Shown in pieces: positions 1 through 7,454 of a stretch of 29,846 bases of DNA. The position numbers were made by a program, and so were the translations under genes. Position 1 is the first letter of the stretch. Every line of letters starts with the position of its first letter. The DNA is from Chloroflexota bacterium. Its GTDB lineage: Bacteria; Chloroflexota; Limnocylindria; QHBO01. Location of the stretch: assembly GCA_013694645.1 (NCBI GenBank), contig JACDBZ010000151.1, positions 1 to 29,846 on the forward strand. The letters are read 5' to 3'. The notes below the pieces were generated by a model that saw only the letters and a list, made by a program, of their open reading frames with translations, was not told where the DNA came from and did no database searches.

Positions 1-313
1 CGACAAGGATCGCTCCCTCGCAGGCCTGGAGCGATCGGCTGACCTCGTAGGTGAAATCGACGTGGCCAGGCGTGTCGATCAGATTCAGGGCGTACGTATG
101 ACCGTCGGCAGCGTCGAAATGCACCCGCACCGCGCGTGCCTTGATGGTGATGCCCTTCTCACGCTCGAGGTCCATCGAGTCGAGCACCTGCGACTGCATG
201 AGCCGCTTGTCGATCGTGTGCGTCACCTCGAGCAGCCGATCCGCCAGGGTCGACTTCCCATGATCGATGTGCGCGACGATGCTGAAGTTGCGGATGCGCT
301 CCGAGGGGATCAC
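1..313 (-). CDS. lepA: Elongation factor 4 (LepA), N-terminal part, cut by window edge
   Basis: This is the first ~104 residues of the translational GTPase EF-4/LepA, which back-translocates or remodels stalled ribosomes in the cytoplasm. The minus-strand translation opens with PSERIRNFSIVAHIDHGKST, giving the G1 P-loop AHIDHGKST at residues 14-22. It continues with the switch region REKGITIKARAVR and the G3 motif DTPGHVDF, which together distinguish LepA from EF-Tu and EF-G. The start is the GTG at 313-311: an in-frame TAG lies five codons upstream (328-326) with no other start between, so the choice is forced. The gene runs off the left edge, so about five sixths of the protein is missing. 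It follows the VanW-domain gene on the same strand after 46 nt and sits near rpsT, a neighbourhood seen for lepA in many bacteria. Confidence 0.95.
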   Translation of the reverse strand, partial: MIPSERIRNFSIVAHIDHGKSTLADRLLEVTHTIDKRLMQSQVLDSMDLEREKGITIKARAVRVHFDAADGHTYALNLIDTPGHVDFTYEVSRSLQACEGAILV

Positions 314-359
314 TCCGGCGGAAGTCTAGCCGACACCCGCCATCCGCACCGGCCGCCTC

Positions 360-2282
360 TCAGGGAGCCGGCGTCTCAGGAGGGACCGCCGCCGTCTCAC
401 CCTCGTCCCCGTCCTCGGCAGGCGGCTCCGGCTCCGCGACGACGGGCGTCGGCCCGACCAGGGTGATCCCGTTGACGGTGCGGTATGCGCTGAAGTAGGT
501 GTTGCGATGGATCTCGTTGCCGTTCGCGTCATACACGAAGCGGGTTCGTGACACGTCGTGGCCATTGTGCGGATACTCGACCCGCTTTCGCGTCCCCGGC
601 GCCATGCTGGCGTCCACCTGGGTCGTCTCGATCGCGACGCGATGATTGCTCGTCACGGCGTCGGTGAGGACGACCGAGCGACCGGTCGGGACGCTCCACA
701 CCTCGAAGGTGACGAAACCATTCCCGCCGAACCCGCGAATGACGATTGGGTTCTCCGTGTCGTTGCGGAACGTCATGTCCTGGGTGAAGTTCTCGTCCAT
801 GTAGACCGTGGCGTCGAGTCCGTCCGGGTAGCGATCGATGTAATAGAAGTGATTGGCTCGAATCCCCATCTCCAGGCCGGCGCGCAGCGCGGCATTGAAG
901 ATGGTCGTCGAGGTCGAGCAGATCCCGCCGCCGATTGCGCCGCCGGCCACGCTCCGGCCGCCGATGATCACGCCACCGTACTGGTAGCCACGCTCGACGG
1001 TCACCGGACCGATGCTGCCCCAGAAGCTGAACGTCTCGCCGGGCGCCAGGTTGCGCCCGTCGATGTCGCGTGCCCCGATGTTGATGTTGTTGCCAAAGCC
1101 ATTGCCCTCACCGGGCACATAGGTGGTGGTCCACGAGGAGATCATCTGCATCTGCGGGAGAACCGCCAGTGCCCGTGCCGTGGTGAGCCCCGGCTCGGTG
1201 ACGTTGACGACCAGCGCGAGTGACCCGATGGTTGCGCCGCGTCCCCGCCGTTCGAGCGCGGCCAGCACCGCTTCCGCGGTGCCGTCGACATCGAGCTCAC
1301 GGCCATCCTGCCCCGCGATGACGCCGCCGAGGCCGCCACCGCTGGCCACGGTGATTCGCGCGCTGACCGCATCCTGGGCCACCGCCTCGACGAACCCATC
1401 GACCGCCGACGTCACGGCGGCCTCGTCAATACGCAGCGCATAGGAGTCGCCGGAGTCAGGACCGAAGCTCAGCCATGAAGCGATCGTCTCGGACGAGATC
1501 TCGAGAGGCTCCTCGTCCTCGGTGGCTCCGGGAATCTCCATCGCGAGCGATGCGACCGTCGCGCGGGCCACCTCGGCGGCCTCCGCCGCGACGGCGGTGG
1601 TGACGGCTGGCGGGATGACCGTCGGTGCGAGCTCAAGGCGTACATCCGCGGGATCGGTGCTGTCGACTGCTGCGGCCAGCATGGTCTGGATGGTGCCGAC
1701 ATCCAGTGACCGACCGGCCTCCGACTCGGTCACCTCGTACGTCGCGCCATCCGCGATGACCGAGGCATCCACCGGCGTCACGGAGAAGCGCTCCGCCACG
1801 ATGGCCGACGCGCGCGCCAGCGCCTCGGTGTCGTAGGCGTGGACGACCAGCGGTAACGTCACCGGATGAGCGAGATTGCGAAGACGGGTGAGCCCGTCAG
1901 CCAGCGGGTTCCCGTCGCGGCCGATACCAAATGCCGCATCGAGCATTGCGTCGGTGTCGTAGCCGCGGCCGATCTCCGCGTACTCCACCGTCGCCTGCTC
2001 ATCGTCAATGGCAAGCGTGGCCTTGCCAGCCGAAAGCGATGGGAGCTGGGCGGCCAATCGCTCAGTGGCGGCTTCTCGGGTCAGCCCGCTCAGCTCGACT
2101 CCCGCGATGGACACGCCGGGAATGATGCTATGTGCAGCGGCAACGCCGATGGCCGCCGAGATGCCGGTGGTGACGAACAGGCCCCCGACGAGCGTCGCGC
2201 CGAATCCGATGAGCGTCGCGCGTCGGGCCGGTGGCGAGGCCACCGGCCGCATGAGTCGCCCGGGAAAGGTAATGGTTGTCAT
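360..2282 (-). CDS. Membrane-anchored VanW-domain protein with peptidoglycan-binding-like repeats
   Basis: A 640-aa envelope protein. Residues 1-20 are basic and precede one hydrophobic segment (about 22-51), which would act as an N-terminal anchor or uncleaved signal. Residues about 60-205 and 255-360 look like two repeats of the PG_binding_4 type found before VanW domains. The VanW domain spans about 380-510, with the conserved stretch LAPGETFSFWGSIGP, then GGVIIGGR and GGGICSTSTTIFNAAL. Residues about 540-610 resemble a G5-type domain (PGT...NGHDVSRTRFVY), followed by a Pro/Glu-rich tail. VanW proteins are associated with glycopeptide resistance clusters but most, as here, stand alone and are thought to act in cell-wall assembly; the biochemical role is unknown. 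The start is the ATG at 2282; no good ribosome-binding site is visible, and an ATG at residue 11 is possible. Confidence 0.85.
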   Translation of the reverse strand: MTTITFPGRLMRPVASPPARRATLIGFGATLVGGLFVTTGISAAIGVAAAHSIIPGVSIAGVELSGLTREAATERLAAQLPSLSAGKATLAIDDEQATVEYAEIGRGYDTDAMLDAAFGIGRDGNPLADGLTRLRNLAHPVTLPLVVHAYDTEALARASAIVAERFSVTPVDASVIADGATYEVTESEAGRSLDVGTIQTMLAAAVDSTDPADVRLELAPTVIPPAVTTAVAAEAAEVARATVASLAMEIPGATEDEEPLEISSETIASWLSFGPDSGDSYALRIDEAAVTSAVDGFVEAVAQDAVSARITVASGGGLGGVIAGQDGRELDVDGTAEAVLAALERRGRGATIGSLALVVNVTEPGLTTARALAVLPQMQMISSWTTTYVPGEGNGFGNNINIGARDIDGRNLAPGETFSFWGSIGPVTVERGYQYGGVIIGGRSVAGGAIGGGICSTSTTIFNAALRAGLEMGIRANHFYYIDRYPDGLDATVYMDENFTQDMTFRNDTENPIVIRGFGGNGFVTFEVWSVPTGRSVVLTDAVTSNHRVAIETTQVDASMAPGTRKRVEYPHNGHDVSRTRFVYDANGNEIHRNTYFSAYRTVNGITLVGPTPVVAEPEPPAEDGDEGETAAVPPETPAP

Positions 2283-2428
2283 GGTGTCGTGGCAGGAGAC
2301 GCGTGAGCAGGCGCGATCGTTGCGCGATCAGCGGCCTCGTCCGGATGGCACACCGGACCTCTCCCCTTGAACTTCTCCTCGTGTCCAATCTCGCCACGCG
2401 GGCAGACGCGACGGCGTTGGTGACCGGA

Positions 2429-2448
2429 TTGTCGCGGGTCCGCGACAA
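2429..2448. promoter_or_regulatory. 20-bp perfect inverted repeat (possible operator)
   Basis: TTGTCGCGG-GT-CCGCGACAA is perfectly symmetric apart from the 2-nt centre, and is followed by AAAATGTC, which forms a smaller palindrome with the preceding GACA. It lies in the 280-bp divergent region between the VanW gene and rpsT, about 45 bp upstream of the -10-like TATACT at 2492. There is no T-run on either strand after the hairpin, so an operator is more likely than a terminator. The regulator is unknown. Confidence 0.5.
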
Positions 2449-2491
2449 AATGTCGAGTCCCCCACCTGGCCCGGTATGGCGAGCGATGCTC

Positions 2492-2497
2492 TATACT
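2492..2497 (+). promoter_or_regulatory. Candidate -10 element for rpsT
   Basis: TATACT matches the sigma-70 -10 consensus at 5 of 6 positions. It stands 65 nt upstream of the rpsT start, so a leader of roughly 55-60 nt is predicted. No convincing -35 hexamer is seen at 16-18 bp upstream. Confidence 0.4.
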
Positions 2498-2562
2498 CCT
2501 GCCTCCGCGCGCACCGACGAGCGGGTATCGGTATGCAGGCAAACTCGAGTTGAGGATTCTCC

Positions 2563-3096
2563 GTGGCAAGAACGGCCCGAACCTGGAAGGGCGCGCGCAC
2601 CCCCTCCGCCCTCAAGCGCGTGCGTCAATCACTCCGCCGCCGCGACGTGAACCGTCGCACCCAGAGTGAGGCGAAGACGCTCGTCCAGCAGGCGTCCGAA
2701 ATTGCCCTTGGACGGTCCACCGGCGACGGACCGGTCGCTGTCGCCGCGGCGATCAGTGCTCTCGACAAAGCCGCCGAGAAGGGCATCATCCATCCGAACA
2801 ACGCCGCGCGGCGCAAGAGCCGCCTGATGACGAAGGTCAACGCTGCGCACCTGCTCGATGGCGCGGAGACCGGCGGACCGGCCGCTGCCAAGAAACGCAC
2901 GACCGCGAGCAAGACCGCGCAGCGCAAGAAGGTGGCCGCTGCCAAGGCCTCCAAGGCCGCAGCCGGCAAGGCCACCGATCGTCCGCGAACCGCCGCCGGC
3001 AAGGCGAAAGTCGCCGTCACTCGTGCCAGCCGTGAGTCGGCAGCAGCGCGACGACGCGCGAAGAGCACCGGCGAGAGCGACAGCTCCGAGGGCTGA
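2563..3096 (+). CDS. rpsT: 30S ribosomal protein S20 with long Lys/Ala-rich C-terminal extension
   Basis: Residues 1 to about 100 are ribosomal protein S20, a primary 16S rRNA-binding protein of the 30S subunit. Diagnostic stretches are SALKRVRQSLRRRDVNRR near the N-terminus and SALDKAAEKGIIHPNNAARR with KSRLMTKVNAA near residues 66-95. S20 is normally about 85-95 aa, but this protein has 177. The extra 75-80 residues are rich in Lys, Ala, Arg and Thr (AAAKK, KKVAAAKASKAAAGK), resemble histone H1-like tails, and end in a short acidic ESDSSEG. The GTG at 2563 is chosen because it begins the conserved N-terminus and GAGG lies about 7 nt upstream. It converges on the methyltransferase gene over a shared hairpin. 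Confidence 0.93.
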   Translation: MARTARTWKGARTPSALKRVRQSLRRRDVNRRTQSEAKTLVQQASEIALGRSTGDGPVAVAAAISALDKAAEKGIIHPNNAARRKSRLMTKVNAAHLLDGAETGGPAAAKKRTTASKTAQRKKVAAAKASKAAAGKATDRPRTAAGKAKVAVTRASRESAAARRRAKSTGESDSSEG

Positions 3097-3109
3097 CCGC
3101 CCGCACCGA

Positions 3110-3138
3110 CGCCGCCGCCTAACCTAACGGCGGCGGCG
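3110..3138. terminator. Bidirectional hairpin between rpsT and the methyltransferase gene
   Basis: A 10-bp GC-only stem, CGCCGCCGCC (3110-3119) with GGCGGCGGCG (3129-3138), closes a 9-nt loop TAACCTAAC. It lies between convergent genes. The loop contains the methyltransferase stop codon and the right arm encodes that protein's terminal Arg run. There is no U-tract, so termination is inferred from position and stem strength. Confidence 0.55.
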
Positions 3139-3897
3139 CACCTTCCAGATGTGCTCCAGCGGCCAGCGGCGAGCCCAGTCGCGGGCCGCCTCGTCGTAGT
3201 AGGTGCTGGTCGCATCTGGGTCCGGCCGAAGCTCGACGAGGTCCTCGACGACGAGGCCATTCCGCACGAAGAGTCGCATCCACTCTCCGTAGGGGAGCTG
3301 AAACTCGGCGTGGCCGGCGTCTCCGAGATCGACTCGGTGCATGCCGAAATAATCGTTGGCGAGCCGCTCGGCCGGCTCATCGCTGCCTGCCGGCCAGCAC
3401 GTCTCCGCGATTGGAGTGTGCATGCTGAAGGCGAGCAGGCCGCCGTGGCGTAACAGCCGAGCGGTTTCCGGGACCGTCACGTGAGGGTCCGCAAAGACCA
3501 TGGCTCCGTGGTCGCAGAAGATGATGTCGAGGCTCGCGTCGGGCAGCGGCACGGCCTCGGCGCTGGCATGGATCAGCGGCAGGTCGACGCCGGCCTCTTC
3601 CATGAGGCGCGCCGCGTGGTCGAGTTGCCGCAATGACAGGTCCAGGCCGATGGCATGCGCCCCGCGCTTGGCCAGGACGATCGACCACTGGGCCGCGCCG
3701 CAGCCGAGCTCGAGCACGTCGAGTCCCTCGACCTCTCCAAGGATGCACAGCTCGTCCTCTGGGATCTGCCATACGCCCCACGCCGCTCCGTGGACGGCCA
3801 GCTGCGGGCCGTGATCAGCCTGATATCGATCGGCATAGTCGTCCCAGAAGTCGCGGTTGCGCGCCACGTGGTCACCCGGCTCGCGGTCTTCTGTCAT
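3124..3897 (-). CDS. Class I SAM-dependent methyltransferase
   Basis: A 257-aa protein with a Methyltransf_11-type Rossmann fold. Motif I is DVLELGCGA (residues 60-68), an acidic residue ending beta-2 follows in GLDLS (D86), and the post-motifs HASAEAVPLPDASLDIIFCDH and LLRHGGLLAFSMHTP match small-molecule methyltransferases. The substrate cannot be told from sequence. The start is the ATG at 3897: the reading frame stays open to 4110, but that stretch lies inside the end of eno and has no conserved sequence. The start is 7 nt after the eno stop, so it is probably the last gene of the glycolytic operon. It ends in KVRRRR, encoded by one arm of the terminator hairpin. The link to glycolysis is positional only. 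Confidence 0.85.
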   Translation of the reverse strand: MTEDREPGDHVARNRDFWDDYADRYQADHGPQLAVHGAAWGVWQIPEDELCILGEVEGLDVLELGCGAAQWSIVLAKRGAHAIGLDLSLRQLDHAARLMEEAGVDLPLIHASAEAVPLPDASLDIIFCDHGAMVFADPHVTVPETARLLRHGGLLAFSMHTPIAETCWPAGSDEPAERLANDYFGMHRVDLGDAGHAEFQLPYGEWMRLFVRNGLVVEDLVELRPDPDATSTYYDEAARDWARRWPLEHIWKVRRRR

Positions 3898-3904
3898 CCC
3901 GCGT

Positions 3905-5215
3905 TCAGTCCGAGGCAGTCCATGGGCTCGCGCGCCTGTGGACGAAGGCGCCCGTCCCGGCATAGACGGCCGCGTCGCCAAGCTCTTCCTCGATCCGCAA
4001 CAGGCGGTTGTACTTCGCGATCCGCTCCGACCGGCTGATCGATCCGGTCTTGATCTGACCGGTGTTGAGAGCAACAACCAGGTCGGCGATGGTCGTGTCC
4101 TCCGTCTCACCTGACCGATGGCTGACGACCGCTGTCCAGCCCGCGCGGTGCGCCATCTCGACCGCCTCGATGGTCTCGGTGAGGGTCCCGATCTGGTTCA
4201 GCTTGACGAGGATGCTGTTTGCCGCTCGCTCGCGGATTCCGCGCGCCAGCCGCTCGGTATTGGTGACCAGCAGGTCATCGCCGACAAGCTGAATTCGCCG
4301 ACCGAGTCGCTCGGTCAGCGCGGTCCATCCGTCCCAGTCGTCCTCGGCCAGCCCGTCCTCGAGGCTCACGACCGGGTAGCGCTCGACCCAGTCTGCCCAG
4401 AAGTCGATCAGCTCCGTCGCGGTCAGCGAACGATCCTCACGCACCAGTGAGTAGCGACCATCGCCGTACAGCTCCGTGCTCGCGGGATCGAGCGCGATGG
4501 CGATCTGTTCGCCCGGCGCGTAGCCGGCGCGCTCGATCGCGGTCAGCACCGCCGCGATCGCGTCCTCGTTGTTGCCCAGGCTCGGCGCGTAACCCCCCTC
4601 GTCACCGACAGTCGTGGCCAGTCCCCTGTCGTGAAGAAGCGAACCCAGGGCATGGAAGGTCTCGGCCGCCCAGCGCAGCCCCTCGCGGAATGACGGAGCG
4701 CCGAGCGGAGCGATCATGAACTCCTGGAAGTCGGTCGATTCGATGGCATGCTTGCCGCCATTCAGGATGTTCACGAGCGGCACGGGGAGCGTCCGCGCTC
4801 CCGCCCCGCCGAGGTATCGATAGAGGGGCAGACCTACCGCCTCGGCGGCAGCGTGGGCGACCGCCAGGCTCACGCCGAGGAGGGCATTGGCTCCCAGCTT
4901 CGACTTGTTCTCCGTTCCGTCCAGATCGATCAGCAGCCGATCGAGGCTGACCTGGTCGATGGCATCGATGCCGAGCAGCTCCGGCCGAATCGTGTCGTTG
5001 ATATGTCGGACCGCGGTCAGCACACCCTTGCCCCGGTAGCGCTCGGGGTCACCGTCACGCAGCTCCACGGCTTCGTGCGCACCGGTCGACGCTCCCGATG
5101 GAACCATGGCCGTGCCGACCGCGCCACCCTCCAGGAAGACATCGACCTCAACGGTCGGGTTGCCGCGCGAGTCAAGGATCTCGCGACCGATGAGGTCCTC
5201 GATCAGGCTGCTCAT
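3905..5215 (-). CDS. eno: Enolase
   Basis: A 436-aa phosphopyruvate hydratase, converting 2-phosphoglycerate to phosphoenolpyruvate with Mg2+. Signatures: SGASTGAHEAVELRDGD (residues 40-56), NGGKHA with H156, the VGDEGGYAP loop (203-211), SLEDGLAEDDW, the signature ILVKLNQIGTLTET, and SHRSGETED. Length is normal for the family. The start is the ATG at 5215, which opens the conserved MSSLIEDLIGREILDSRGNP; an upstream frame extension to 5494 lies within pgk and is rejected. The ATG overlaps the pgk stop as ATGA, implying translational coupling in the kinase-gap-pgk-eno operon. The C-terminal ~15 residues after GTGAFVHRR are not conserved. Confidence 0.97.
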   Translation of the reverse strand: MSSLIEDLIGREILDSRGNPTVEVDVFLEGGAVGTAMVPSGASTGAHEAVELRDGDPERYRGKGVLTAVRHINDTIRPELLGIDAIDQVSLDRLLIDLDGTENKSKLGANALLGVSLAVAHAAAEAVGLPLYRYLGGAGARTLPVPLVNILNGGKHAIESTDFQEFMIAPLGAPSFREGLRWAAETFHALGSLLHDRGLATTVGDEGGYAPSLGNNEDAIAAVLTAIERAGYAPGEQIAIALDPASTELYGDGRYSLVREDRSLTATELIDFWADWVERYPVVSLEDGLAEDDWDGWTALTERLGRRIQLVGDDLLVTNTERLARGIRERAANSILVKLNQIGTLTETIEAVEMAHRAGWTAVVSHRSGETEDTTIADLVVALNTGQIKTGSISRSERIAKYNRLLRIEEELGDAAVYAGTGAFVHRRASPWTASD

Positions 5216-6435
5216 GCATCGTCCTCCGCAAACACGATCTCCGCATCGACGGGAAGCAGCGCCGCCACGCCGGGCAGCGTCTTGCCCTCGATGTATTCGA
5301 GCGAGGCTCCCCCGCCGGTGCTGACGTGCGTCATCCTGTCGGCCAGACCCAGCCCCTCGACGGCGGCGACCGAATCTCCGCCACCCACGATGGTGACCGT
5401 GCCAGCCGCGGTCCTCGCCGCGACAACGCGCGCCATCTGGTTGGTGCCCTCGGCGAACTGTGCGATCTCGAACACGCCCATTGGTCCGTTCCACAAGATC
5501 GTGCGTGCCTTGACGAGGTGCGCGGCGTACGCCGCGCGAGTATCAGGCCCGATGTCGACGATCATCTGGTCCTTCGGTACCGCGTTGACCGCCACGACCT
5601 GCGTCTTCGCGCGATGATGAATCTGCGGCGCCACGACCACATCTGTCGGCAGCATGAGCCGAACGCGCCGTCGTCGAGCCTCGGTGACCATCCGTTCCGC
5701 ATTCAGCAGCTGATCGGCCTCCACGAGGCTCTTGCCCATCTCGAGGCCGCGGGCAGCGAGGAACGTGTTCGCCATGCCGCCGCCGACCAGCACCGCCTGG
5801 CAGCGCGACAGGAGCACCCCGAGCACCTCGAGCTTGCCTGAAACCTTCGCGCCGCCGATGACGGCGTGAAACGGGCGGGATGGTTTCTTCAGCAGCCTCG
5901 ACAGCGCCTCGACCTCGCGCTCCATGAGCAGGCCGGCCACGGCCGGCAGGTGGTGCGTGATGCCCTCGGTGCTGGCATGGGCTCGATGCGCCGCCCCGAA
6001 GGCGTCGTTGACGTACAGGTCCGCAAGGCGCGCGAGCGCGGCCGCAAATTCCGGGGAGTTCGCTTCCTCGTCGGCATGGAAGCGAAGGTTCTCGAGGAGC
6101 AGGAGATCACCCGCCCGCAGCTTGTCGATGGCGACCTGCACGCCCGGGCCGAGCGCATCCCCGGTCATGCGCACCGGCCGCCCGAGAAGCTGACTGAGCC
6201 GATCGGCCACCGGCTTGAGCCGCAGGGCGTCGTTGACCTTTCCCTTCGGCCGGCCGAGATGGCTGGCCAGGATGACCGTCGCGCCACGTTCGAGCAGGTG
6301 GACGAGCGTCGGGAGGCTGGCGCGAATACGGGTGTCATCGGTGATCCGGCCGTCGTCGAGCGGTACGTTGAGATCGGCTCGCACGAACACGCGCCGACCC
6401 CGAACGTCGACGTCGCGGACGGTCTTGAAGTCCAT
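5212..6435 (-). CDS. pgk: Phosphoglycerate kinase
   Basis: A 407-aa enzyme transferring the phosphate of 1,3-bisphosphoglycerate to ADP. The N-domain shows RADLNVPLDDG (substrate Arg, Asp and Asn), then TDDTRIRASLPTL and ASHLGRPKG. The hinge and C-domain show VIGGAKVSGK, GGGMANTFL, LWNGPMGVFE and the nucleotide loop IVGGGDS...STGGGASLE. The start is the ATG at 6435 opening MDFKTVRDVDVRGRRVFVR, 8 nt after the gap stop; extension to 6501 would enter gap and adds nothing conserved. The stop overlaps the eno ATG by 4 nt. It is third in the glycolytic operon. Confidence 0.97.
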   Translation of the reverse strand: MDFKTVRDVDVRGRRVFVRADLNVPLDDGRITDDTRIRASLPTLVHLLERGATVILASHLGRPKGKVNDALRLKPVADRLSQLLGRPVRMTGDALGPGVQVAIDKLRAGDLLLLENLRFHADEEANSPEFAAALARLADLYVNDAFGAAHRAHASTEGITHHLPAVAGLLMEREVEALSRLLKKPSRPFHAVIGGAKVSGKLEVLGVLLSRCQAVLVGGGMANTFLAARGLEMGKSLVEADQLLNAERMVTEARRRRVRLMLPTDVVVAPQIHHRAKTQVVAVNAVPKDQMIVDIGPDTRAAYAAHLVKARTILWNGPMGVFEIAQFAEGTNQMARVVAARTAAGTVTIVGGGDSVAAVEGLGLADRMTHVSTGGGASLEYIEGKTLPGVAALLPVDAEIVFAEDDA

Positions 6436-6443
6436 GGTCCGCC

Positions 6444-7454
6444 CTACAGCCGGTCGGCCATGAAGGCGGCAAGGTCGGAGACGCGGCAGGAGTATCCCCA
6501 CTCGTTGTCGTACCAGGCAATCACCTTGACGAGGTTGTCGCCGGTCACCATCGTCGAGGCGGCGTCGATGATCGAGCTGTGGTCGTCACCCTTGAAGTCC
6601 ATGCTGACGAGCTCCTCATCGGTGTAGGCGAGGAGACCATGCATCGGTCCCTCGGCAGCCGCCCTGAGCGCGGCGTTGGCGCTCTCCGCGGTGACCGGTC
6701 GTTCGGTGATGGCGACGAAGTCGATGATGCTCACGGTGGGGGTAGGCACGCGCAGCGCGAAGCCATCGAACCTGCCCTTCAGCTCGGGGATGACGAGCGC
6801 GACCGCCTTGGCGGCACCGGTCGTCGTGGGGATGATGTTCTGGCCGGCACTGCGCGCACGACGCAGATCGGGGTGGAACACGTCGAGCACGTTCTGGTCG
6901 TTCGTGTAGCTGTGAATCGTCGTCATCAGGCCGCGCTCGATGCCGAAGCTGTCGAAGATCACCTTTGCCGGCAGGGCCAGCCCGTTGGTCGTGCAGCTGG
7001 CGTTGCTCACGATGTGGTGCGCGTCGGGGTCGTAGGCACCTTCGTTCACGCCCAGCACGACCGTGATGTCCTCGCCTTTGGCGGGCGCCGAGATGATCAC
7101 CTTCTTCGCCCCCGCGCTGCGATGGGCCGCCGCCTTCGCGGCATCGGTGAAGATGCCGGTCGACTCGATCACGATGTCGACGCCGAGGTCGCCCCACGGC
7201 AGGGCGGCGGGATCGCGCTCGCTGAACGCCTTGATCTCGTGGCCGTCAATGGTGATCGTCCCGTCGCCGGAGCTCACGTCGCCGTCGTAGCGGCCGTAGG
7301 TCGAGTCATAGCGAAAGAGATGTGCGTTGGTTGCGGTCGGAGCGAGGTCATTGATCGCGACCACCTCGAGGGCGTCCCCATGCCGTTCGATGATTGCCTT
7401 GAGGGTCTGACGGCCGATGCGGCCGAAGCCGTTGATTCCGATGCGAGTGGTCAC
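6444..7454 (-). CDS. gap: Glyceraldehyde-3-phosphate dehydrogenase, type I
   Basis: A 336-aa NAD-dependent GAPDH, forming 1,3-bisphosphoglycerate from glyceraldehyde-3-phosphate. The NAD fold begins RIGINGFGRIGR (residues 4-15), and an Asp in AINDL (D36) indicates NAD rather than NADP preference. The catalytic Cys is C154 in SNASCTTN, and the partner His is in HSYTNDQ. The C-terminal WYDNEWGYSCR is typical. The start is the GTG at 7454, which opens VTTRIGINGFG, has GGAG about 9 nt upstream, and overlaps the kinase stop as GTGA. The frame stays open upstream to 8120 but only as antisense noise over the kinase gene. It is followed after 8 nt by pgk. Confidence 0.97.
   Translation of the reverse strand: MTTRIGINGFGRIGRQTLKAIIERHGDALEVVAINDLAPTATNAHLFRYDSTYGRYDGDVSSGDGTITIDGHEIKAFSERDPAALPWGDLGVDIVIESTGIFTDAAKAAAHRSAGAKKVIISAPAKGEDITVVLGVNEGAYDPDAHHIVSNASCTTNGLALPAKVIFDSFGIERGLMTTIHSYTNDQNVLDVFHPDLRRARSAGQNIIPTTTGAAKAVALVIPELKGRFDGFALRVPTPTVSIIDFVAITERPVTAESANAALRAAAEGPMHGLLAYTDEELVSMDFKGDDHSSIIDAASTMVTGDNLVKVIAWYDNEWGYSCRVSDLAAFMADRL

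Noticed and set aside
3898..4110. N-terminal extension of the methyltransferase
   Set aside because: It overlaps the 3' end of eno in another frame and is low-complexity Arg/Ser/Thr.
5216..5494. N-terminal extension of enolase in the open frame
   Set aside because: It overlaps pgk entirely, is Arg/Gly-rich and unconserved; the ATG at 5215 starts the canonical enolase N-terminus.
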